Shown piece by piece: positions 6,178 to 12,222 of a stretch of 12,222 nucleotides of DNA. Origin of the DNA: Clostridia bacterium (lineage in GTDB: Bacteria; Aerophobota; Aerophobia; Aerophobales; AE-B3A); contig JAUWRC010000032.1 of NCBI GenBank assembly GCA_030610745.1, positions 1-12,222 of the forward strand. Reading direction: 5' to 3'. Each line of letters opens with the position of its first letter. The stretch's first letter is position 1. The notes under the pieces were generated by a model. It was not told where the DNA came from, made no database searches, and saw only the letters and a program-made list of their open reading frames with translations. The position numbers and the translations under genes are program-made.

Positions 6178-7035
6178 ATGGCTAGATTATCAAAATATTG
6201 GCTTTGTAGGTCTCTTGTGCTTTATATGGCGCTCTTGATAATAGCAATCCTTATGGTCTCACCTTTTGTGTGGATGATTTCAACATCGTTAAAAAATGGC
6301 CCAGATGTTTTCACACCTATCCCGACGCTTTTCCCAATTAATAAGAAGACGGGAGATATCTATGCGACGTTAGAGAACTATCGCTATGTGCTCATAAAGA
6401 AAGGCTTTGCCATTGCGTTTTTTAACAGTCTCATTGTGGCAGGGATTGTTGTTCCTCTGAAGCTTTTCCTTGATGCGCTTGGGGGTTATGCTTTTGCACG
6501 AATTCCCTTCCCTGGCCGAGATAAGCTTTTCCTTCTACTTCTAAGTTCGATGATGATTCCGGGTATTGCCTTGCTCATACCCCGTGTATATGTAACTAAA
6601 GTTTTAGGACTATATGATTCGCTGTGGGGGCTCATCATACCTATGTCCGTATCGGTCTTCGATGTGTTTTTACTTCGTCAGTTTTTTCTTACTTTGCCTC
6701 GTGAATTGGAAGAAGCGGCAATGATAGACGGTGCAAGTCGTTTACGTATTTTTATCCAAATAATTCTCCCCCTATCTCGGCCCGTTCTGGCTGTTGTTAC
6801 TATAACTAGCTTTATCTGGCACTGGAATGACCTAATCTGGCCTCTGGTGATTATTAATACCCCATCACGCTACACCTTGCCTCTTGCTTTGGCATTGCTG
6901 ACCAGCGGCCAATCTCACAAACCGCACTTGACCATGGCAGGCGCAGCCATTGCCACTATACCGATACTTATTGTCTTTCTAATTTTCCAGAAGCGTATTT
7001 TAAAAGGCATTACTTTGACTGGCTTGAAGATGTAG
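6178..7035 (+). CDS. Sugar ABC transporter permease, MalG/UgpE-type
   Basis: Second membrane subunit of the importer, 285 residues, typical for MalG-like proteins (about 275-295). ATG 6178 is preceded by AGGAGG at close spacing, directly after the stop of its partner. A first hydrophobic helix covers LVLYMALLIIAILMVSPFVW (about 13-32), then ISTSLKNGPDVF, a hallmark of the MalG branch, and further helices to the C-terminus. The EAA loop is EEAAMIDGASRLRIFIQIIL from residue 178, with the central Gly. The C-terminal GITLTGLKM resembles the family's usual ending (KGLTAGAVK-like). It works with the binding protein and the other permease. Arginine codons are mainly CGT, as in the other permease. 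Confidence 0.93.
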   Translation: MARLSKYWLCRSLVLYMALLIIAILMVSPFVWMISTSLKNGPDVFTPIPTLFPINKKTGDIYATLENYRYVLIKKGFAIAFFNSLIVAGIVVPLKLFLDALGGYAFARIPFPGRDKLFLLLLSSMMIPGIALLIPRVYVTKVLGLYDSLWGLIIPMSVSVFDVFLLRQFFLTLPRELEEAAMIDGASRLRIFIQIILPLSRPVLAVVTITSFIWHWNDLIWPLVIINTPSRYTLPLALALLTSGQSHKPHLTMAGAAIATIPILIVFLIFQKRILKGITLTGLKM

Positions 7036-7071
7036 GGGTATTTATGGGTAACCAGATTAAGGAGATTCACA

Positions 7072-9567
7072 TTGAAGGCGGTAGAATTATCATGCCAGGC
7101 TTTCTCTGGAGTTGAGCGAGGTTTTTTGGACTTTCAGAACAAAATCAAAGTTCGGGGAGAAGCTCGTTTCCTTGTCACGGCAGAGTTTCCTTACTACAGA
7201 CTATCTCCAGAAGACTGGCCTGAAAGATTAGATATGGTGAAGGCAGTTGGGATAAATATTGTAACTTTCTACATTCCCTGGAATATCCATGAACCTCTAT
7301 CCGGGAAATTTGATTTTAATGGCAGAGGCAGGCCGCAGAATAATCTAACCCTTTTCCTGTCACTATTAAGGAAGAGGGAAATGTATGCCATAGTCAAGCC
7401 AGGGCCATTTATATGTGCAGAAGTACGCCATGGCGGAATTCCAGATTGGGTCACATCTTTATATCCTGATATAGTCATGAGATCCTCAAGCGGAGATATA
7501 GTTGGATTCAGACAGGACGGGCTGCCCTTACCTGCCTACTTAAATCCGGATTATATCTCGCAGGTTAAAAGCTGGTACGATGTGCTGTCTAAAACAGTTA
7601 TAGTCCCCAGTCAGCACCCCAATGGTCCAATAATAGCAGTGCAGATAGAAAATGAGATTCCATACAGTACGGTTGAGCTTGCGAACCCATTTTCCTGGGG
7701 ATATTCCACATCCACTGTTTCACTTTACAGAAAATGGTTAAAAGAGAAATATCACTACATCGCTCAGTATAATTCTAAACACATTCCACAAATCGCGAGT
7801 TTCAAGGATATAAATCCTCCTCCTAGATGTCCAAAATGGTCTCTTCCAGGTGCAAAAGCATGGTTAACCTACCAGGATTGGGTTGAGTTCAAGTCATTTT
7901 ACACAGCAGAAGTCCTCAAGGTATATTCATCGATTTTGAGAGATAGCGGTGTGAGCCTGCCCTTTTATCACGATATTGTCATATTAGATGATGAATCGCC
8001 TGTTAATTATGATGAGATGAGAAGGGCAATGTATATCGGTCCAAATTATTGGCTTCCCTCCAATCCCATGGATGATGAGCAGTCGTATTTTTATGGCCTC
8101 CAGCGCATCCTTATGGCGAATTCCGTGAACAATGGTTACTCCTATGCTCCTGAGATGAATTGGGGATGGGAGAGTGGCCAGAAGTATGATTTTCTCGCCA
8201 GATGTCTGCTCCATGAGCTCTCGGGATTCAATGTGTATCCCATTGTTGACGGAGCTAATGCTGGCACTCTAAATGGGCAAAGATACTCCAACAATCCTGA
8301 GCCCTATCCGGGGAGTGCCCCCATAGATGTCAATGGCATACCATCCGATGCTTACTATTACTTAAAAAGACTAATGACATTCCTTAAGGCTATCAATTTG
8401 AGACTTTCACAATCTGAGAGGAGTGCCGAAATCGCTGTTGGCTACTACCCTCCATACAATTATCCAAGAGCCTACACATTCTGGGCAAATGAGCCAGTAT
8501 CAGCTTTTAAGGAAGTTTTCAAAGAAAAGATAGATCAAAATGAGAGTTTATTTTATATCATAAAAACATTTTCTAATCATAATGTCAGTTTTACACTGGT
8601 TAACCTGAGTCAGGCGACACTCGAAAATATTCAGCAATATCAAATACTCTTCATTCAATCCTATAAATATATGGATAGAGTAACATTGATTAAACTTCTT
8701 GATTATGTGAAGGAGGGAGGGATACTGGTTATGGGGCCGGAGTTTCCCTCATTAGATATAGATATGTCCCCACTTAAGGATATTCCTATCTCAACAAGAT
8801 GCACAAAAATTATAAAGGAAAAAGAGATAAATTGGCCAATCTCTATAAGATGGAGTGATGGGGAATTGAAGATAGCAGGACACTTGAATTACTTTGCTCA
8901 TAGTAAGAATTCCAGAGTGTTAGCTCAGGATAAAGAGCTGCCATATATCTTGCAGCTCGCATATGGAAGGGGCCAGATTATTTTGGTTGGCTTTAACTAC
9001 TATCTGGCTCTTCAGAACAATTACAAGCTCTTTAAGAGTCTCTTTGAAAAGTTCAACATCGTTCCATATTGTTGCCGGATATCTGAGGACAATTCAAAGA
9101 TAAACGTTTTCAGGCGGAGAGGTAAAAACGAGACATTTCTTTTTGTAACTAACCGTTCTGAAGATAACAAAGTAGTTGAGATAGAGTATCTGGATGAGCT
9201 TAGAACAACCAGGAAACTGTGTGTATCAGTAAGAAGCAAGGGAAATTCAATAATTGAAATAAAGAAGGGGGATATAGTCTCCGCTGCTCTTCAGGGAAGT
9301 GGCAGTTGTCTCATTCGTACAAAGTCTTCAAGTATTACCGCAGAGAATATGGATGAATTTATCTTTACTAAAACTGATAAGGAAAAGTACCTTATTGTCG
9401 GAGACAAGGATGGAAAAGTAAGAGTTCAGAGCTCCGCACTTCAGCCAGATGCCTCTGTTAGGAGAGGCGATGGCAAAAGTGTGGGCAGGCGCGTCTCAGA
9501 TACAGAGTTTGAATTTAAGTATTCGTCTTGTGAGGAACTTAATCCTTATGTTTTTGTTGGATGGTAA
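7072..9567 (+). CDS. Divergent GH35-like beta-glycosidase (clan GH-A), intracellular
   Basis: Probably hydrolyses a terminal beta-glycoside (galactoside or related) from the imported sugar; 831 residues. No ATG lies near the N-terminus; I use TTG 7072 because AAGGAG (7059-7064) sits 7 bases ahead. The next in-frame Met is residue 55, inside the fold. The N-terminal TIM barrel shows AEFPYYRLSPEDWPERL (37-53), TFYIPWNIHEP (65-75), KPGPFICAEVRHGGIPDWV (109-127) and GPIIAVQIENEI (185-196). By GH35 precedent E195 is the acid/base; E361 in APEMNWGWE is the likely nucleophile. Residues about 485-665 look like the amidotransferase-like middle domain of beta-galactosidases (LLDYVKEGGILVMGPEFPS; LAYGRGQIILVGFNYYLAL), and the C-terminus is beta-rich. 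No signal peptide. Overall it is far from canonical GH35; an unassigned or borderline GH35/GH42 family is possible. Arginine codons are mostly AGA/AGG. Confidence 0.8.
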   Translation: MKAVELSCQAFSGVERGFLDFQNKIKVRGEARFLVTAEFPYYRLSPEDWPERLDMVKAVGINIVTFYIPWNIHEPLSGKFDFNGRGRPQNNLTLFLSLLRKREMYAIVKPGPFICAEVRHGGIPDWVTSLYPDIVMRSSSGDIVGFRQDGLPLPAYLNPDYISQVKSWYDVLSKTVIVPSQHPNGPIIAVQIENEIPYSTVELANPFSWGYSTSTVSLYRKWLKEKYHYIAQYNSKHIPQIASFKDINPPPRCPKWSLPGAKAWLTYQDWVEFKSFYTAEVLKVYSSILRDSGVSLPFYHDIVILDDESPVNYDEMRRAMYIGPNYWLPSNPMDDEQSYFYGLQRILMANSVNNGYSYAPEMNWGWESGQKYDFLARCLLHELSGFNVYPIVDGANAGTLNGQRYSNNPEPYPGSAPIDVNGIPSDAYYYLKRLMTFLKAINLRLSQSERSAEIAVGYYPPYNYPRAYTFWANEPVSAFKEVFKEKIDQNESLFYIIKTFSNHNVSFTLVNLSQATLENIQQYQILFIQSYKYMDRVTLIKLLDYVKEGGILVMGPEFPSLDIDMSPLKDIPISTRCTKIIKEKEINWPISIRWSDGELKIAGHLNYFAHSKNSRVLAQDKELPYILQLAYGRGQIILVGFNYYLALQNNYKLFKSLFEKFNIVPYCCRISEDNSKINVFRRRGKNETFLFVTNRSEDNKVVEIEYLDELRTTRKLCVSVRSKGNSIIEIKKGDIVSAALQGSGSCLIRTKSSSITAENMDEFIFTKTDKEKYLIVGDKDGKVRVQSSALQPDASVRRGDGKSVGRRVSDTEFEFKYSSCEELNPYVFVGW

Positions 9568-9613
9568 CAACTTTACTATCCGCTATACGCTAGATAGAAA
9601 GGAGATTAAAGAA

Positions 9614-11971
9614 ATGAAATACGGACACTTTAGTTCTGATGGAAAAGAGTATATCATAACTAACCCTAATCTGCCCCGACCCTGGATAAATTATCTTTAC
9701 AATGGCCAGTATTGTGCAGTTATCTCCCATACAGGGGGAGGATATAGTTTCTTCAAGGACTGCCGCACTACCCGGCTTACTACCTGGAATCCAGAGAACC
9801 TGTATACTGATCGGCCAGGGCGCTATATCTTTCTTCGAGATAATGATACGGGGCAATACTGGTCTTTAAACTGGCAGCCTATCTGCCCGGAAAAGCAGGA
9901 TTTTCAGTGCTGCCATGGGCAAGGATATACCGTAATCAAATCCACCGTGGCAAAGATAGAAGGGAAGATAACTTATCTTGTTCCCCGAGATGAGCCATGC
10001 GAGCTCTGGTGGGTAAGTATGAAGAATGAGGATACCAAAGAAAGAAATATTAGCGCTTTCTCCTATGTTAATCAGATTTTAGGAGATTTTCAACTGGAGC
10101 TTCTTTTTAAAAATATATTTGCTCTGTATAACGAGGCTGACTTTGATACGGAGCTGGAGGCCATTATAGCCAAAAAGCATACCTGGGGTTGGGACCGGGC
10201 TTTCCCTTATATGGGGTTTTTTGGCTCAAGCGCCCCGGTAAAAGGGTATGACTGTCGCAAAGAAGCTTTCTGGGGTAGATACGAGATACCCAGCCGGCCA
10301 GAAGTTCTGGTAAAGGGAAAATGCACTAATAGTAAGGTCTATGGTGAAAATATGATTTGTTCTCTGGAGCATAATTTTAAGCTTAAGCCTGGGGAAGAGA
10401 TTAACTTCACCATTATTATGGGTCTGGTGAAGGAAAGACGAGAAGCGGCGCGCCTTTTAAAAAAATATAGAGACACGGCCGAGGTTAAGAAAGCCTTAAA
10501 GAAAATTAACCACTTCTGGCAGGGCTTAATGGAAAAAGTAGCTATAGAGACCCCAGACCCAGATTTTGACCGAATGGTCAACACCTGGAGCAAATATCAA
10601 CTATATACGGCTAATACCTGGAGTCGTTCTCCTTCTTATTATCATGAAGGAACTGGTGGGCGGGGATATCGGGATTCCTGCCAGGATGTCGAAGGCATAC
10701 TCTCCCTTGATGCGGCCTATACAAAAAATAGACTGAGAACCCTAGCTGCAATGCACTTTAAAGATGGACACTGTGCCAGTGGATGGTCAGATGATTATGG
10801 CCCATTTACCGATTCCCCCCGGGCAGATCATCCCCTCTGGTTTACTTATACCTTAGCTGCTTATATTAAAGAAACAGGGGATATAGATTTCTTAAATGAA
10901 AAGATTAGGTGGCTGGATGGAGGAGAGGGGACTATTTTCGAACATGCCCTGGCTAACTGCAAGTACCTGTGGAAAAAGCGAGGTGCACACCGAGTTCCTC
11001 TCATTGGAATTGCTGATTGGAACGATGCCATTGATATGGCTGGCAGAAAAGGCAAAGGAGAAAGTGTCTGGCTGGGGATAGCCTTTCACCGCAGTCTCCT
11101 CTATGCTGCCCAGCTGGCACATCTCTTAAGCAAAAAAGAGGTAGAAAAAGAGCTTTTAGATAAAGCCAGCCAGCTCAAAGAAATTCTAAATAGTCCACGG
11201 GGATGGGATAAAGACTGGTATCTAGCCGGGTATAATGATGAGGGAGAAAAATTCGGAGCCTCCGAATGCAAAGAAGGCAAAATTCATCTCAACCCCCAGA
11301 CCTGGTCCATTTTAGCCGGGGTGAGCGAGGGAGAAAGAAGAAAAAAAATTTTAACTAGTATAGATAAGTATTGTGATACTCCTCATGGCCCGGTCTTGCT
11401 TCATCCTGCTTACACTACACTAGATCTCAGTCTGGGTCGAATTACTAAGTTCGCTCGAGGCATTAAGGAGAACGCTTCTATTTTTTGCCATGCGGTAGCT
11501 TTTAAGATTGTAGCTGACTGTATGGCCGGCCGAGGAGACAAAGCTTATGAGTCTTACTCTAAGATTAATCCTATGAAACAGCCAGATTATGAGGTCTATA
11601 AAGCAGAGCCTTATGTCTTTGCCGAATATTTAGTTGGCCCAGACCATCCTTATCTTTTTGGAGAAGGGGCCTTCACCTGGATTACGGGAACGGCTGCCTG
11701 GATGTATCTGGCAGCTACGGAGTGGATTCTGGGTGCCCGACGAGAGTTTAAGGGATTAAGAGTCGATCCCTGTCTACCCAGCTCCTGGCATAGATGCAGG
11801 ATAAAGAGAGCCTTCCGCGGGGATATATACGACATTCTTATTAAGAATCCCGAGGGAGTAGAAAAAGGAGTAAAGAAGCTTATAGTAGATGGAAAGAAAA
11901 TAAAAGGTTCTGTTATTAAACCATTTGGTGACGGAAAGACACATAATGTTCAAGTGATTATGGGAAAATAG
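9614..11971 (+). CDS. GH94 glycoside phosphorylase (cellobiose phosphorylase-like)
   Basis: Cytoplasmic enzyme that cleaves a beta-glycosidic bond with inorganic phosphate, releasing sugar-1-phosphate and conserving bond energy. ATG 9614 is chosen for AAGGAG (9599-9604); an in-frame ATG at 9449 would overlap the previous gene by 119 bases and lacks family homology. The protein has 785 residues, near the family norm of about 800. It opens with the typical MKYGHFSSDGKEYIITNP, then NYLYNGQYCAVISHTGGGYSF and DRPGRYIFLRD (N-terminal beta-sandwich). The (alpha/alpha)6 domain carries GRGYRDSCQD (349-358) and IADWND (466-471), whose Asp supplies the general acid. AEYLVGPDHPYLFGEGAFTW and the C-terminal VDGKKIKG are also typical. 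It starts 46 bases after the GH35-like gene. Whether the donor is cellobiose, another beta-glucoside or chitobiose cannot be decided from sequence. Confidence 0.93.
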   Translation: MKYGHFSSDGKEYIITNPNLPRPWINYLYNGQYCAVISHTGGGYSFFKDCRTTRLTTWNPENLYTDRPGRYIFLRDNDTGQYWSLNWQPICPEKQDFQCCHGQGYTVIKSTVAKIEGKITYLVPRDEPCELWWVSMKNEDTKERNISAFSYVNQILGDFQLELLFKNIFALYNEADFDTELEAIIAKKHTWGWDRAFPYMGFFGSSAPVKGYDCRKEAFWGRYEIPSRPEVLVKGKCTNSKVYGENMICSLEHNFKLKPGEEINFTIIMGLVKERREAARLLKKYRDTAEVKKALKKINHFWQGLMEKVAIETPDPDFDRMVNTWSKYQLYTANTWSRSPSYYHEGTGGRGYRDSCQDVEGILSLDAAYTKNRLRTLAAMHFKDGHCASGWSDDYGPFTDSPRADHPLWFTYTLAAYIKETGDIDFLNEKIRWLDGGEGTIFEHALANCKYLWKKRGAHRVPLIGIADWNDAIDMAGRKGKGESVWLGIAFHRSLLYAAQLAHLLSKKEVEKELLDKASQLKEILNSPRGWDKDWYLAGYNDEGEKFGASECKEGKIHLNPQTWSILAGVSEGERRKKILTSIDKYCDTPHGPVLLHPAYTTLDLSLGRITKFARGIKENASIFCHAVAFKIVADCMAGRGDKAYESYSKINPMKQPDYEVYKAEPYVFAEYLVGPDHPYLFGEGAFTWITGTAAWMYLAATEWILGARREFKGLRVDPCLPSSWHRCRIKRAFRGDIYDILIKNPEGVEKGVKKLIVDGKKIKGSVIKPFGDGKTHNVQVIMGK

Positions 11972-11990
11972 GAAGGGGAGGAGAGAAGTA

Positions 11991-12222
11991 GTGAATGAGA
12001 GAAAATCAATTAAACAGATAATCGACTACGATGCTAAAAGTATGAAAATCCACGGGGAAAGAGTTATTCTCTATGGAGGAGAGATTCATTATTTTCGTAT
12101 TCCCTATCAGTTGTGGGAAGATCGGCTGATTAAGATGAGGCAAGCCGGCTGCAACTTTATTAGTACTTATGTTCCCTGGAACTGGCATGAACCTGAAGAG
12201 GGAAGATATCTCTGGGATAAAG
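11991..12222 (+). CDS. GH35 family beta-galactosidase-like glycosidase, C-terminus cut by window edge
   Basis: N-terminal 77 codons of a second glycosidase, open to the right edge. GTG 11991 is taken as start because GGAGGAG (11977-11983) lies 7 bases ahead; an ATG at 11995 is out of frame and the next in-frame ATG (12042) would leave the first strand short. Visible sequence: KIHGERVILYGGEIHYFRIP, WEDRLIKMRQAGCNFISTYVPW and NWHEPEEGRYLWD, the canonical start of the GH35 barrel, with the conserved substrate-pocket NWHEP motif. The catalytic glutamates lie beyond the window. No signal peptide, so it should act in the cytoplasm. It starts 19 bases after the phosphorylase stop and belongs to the same operon. 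Beta-galactosidase is the usual activity, but exo-beta-glucosaminidases also exist in GH35. Confidence 0.88.
   Translation, partial: MNERKSIKQIIDYDAKSMKIHGERVILYGGEIHYFRIPYQLWEDRLIKMRQAGCNFISTYVPWNWHEPEEGRYLWDK

Noticed and set aside
9449..9613. Extended start of the GH94 phosphorylase at ATG 9449
   Set aside because: It would overlap the GH35-like gene by 119 bases; GH94 proteins begin at the MKYGHF-type motif, and AAGGAG is well placed for ATG 9614.
12006..12188. Minus-strand 60-codon frame at the right edge
   Set aside because: It is antisense to the clear GH35 start on the plus strand and has no support of its own.
1..12222. CRISPR arrays, insertion sequences, tRNA or rRNA genes
   Set aside because: I saw no regularly spaced repeats, transposase motifs or RNA-gene signatures on either strand.

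Overview
The window is bacterial DNA of moderate GC and is densely coded. It holds two divergent transcription units. The left unit is on the minus strand: the N-terminal 614 codons of pheT (phenylalanyl-tRNA synthetase beta chain), running off the left edge. The right unit is on the plus strand and is a carbohydrate-uptake and breakdown cluster: a ROK-family repressor, a CUT1-type sugar ABC transporter (periplasmic binding protein plus two permeases), a divergent GH35-like glycosidase, a GH94 glycoside phosphorylase, and the start of a second, canonical GH35 glycosidase that runs off the right edge.

The host cannot be named with confidence. The binding protein has a type-I signal peptide with no lipobox cysteine, which suggests a diderm or a Thermotogota/Atribacterota-like anaerobe rather than a classical Gram-positive. 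The AGA/AGG-rich arginine codons of several genes fit such a lineage but do not prove it.

Layout: 1-1843 pheT (minus). 1844-2313 is a divergent control region with a good sigma-70-type promoter in each direction, three copies of TTTTCCCCCT, and a strongly self-complementary leader in front of the ROK gene. 2314-3546 is the ROK repressor. 3547-3905 is a gene-free control region with a weak promoter candidate, an inverted repeat and two strong Shine-Dalgarno-like sequences that lead to no gene. 3906-7035 holds the binding protein, a near-perfect intrinsic terminator, and the two permeases. 7072-9567 is the GH35-like enzyme, 9614-11971 the GH94 phosphorylase, and 11991 to the right edge the second GH35.

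Inferred working model: a beta-linked di- or oligosaccharide is captured in the periplasm and imported by the ABC permeases. No ATPase is encoded here, so a shared one is assumed. The sugar is then cleaved inside the cell, by the GH35-type enzymes removing a terminal beta-glycosyl residue and by the GH94 enzyme splitting a beta-glucoside-type bond with phosphate to give sugar-1-phosphate. None of the three enzymes shows a signal peptide. The ROK protein, which keeps its zinc site but has lost the kinase aspartate, probably senses the sugar and represses the cluster and itself. The substrate cannot be read from the sequence. The pairing of two GH35-type enzymes with a GH94 phosphorylase is the most interesting biological lead.
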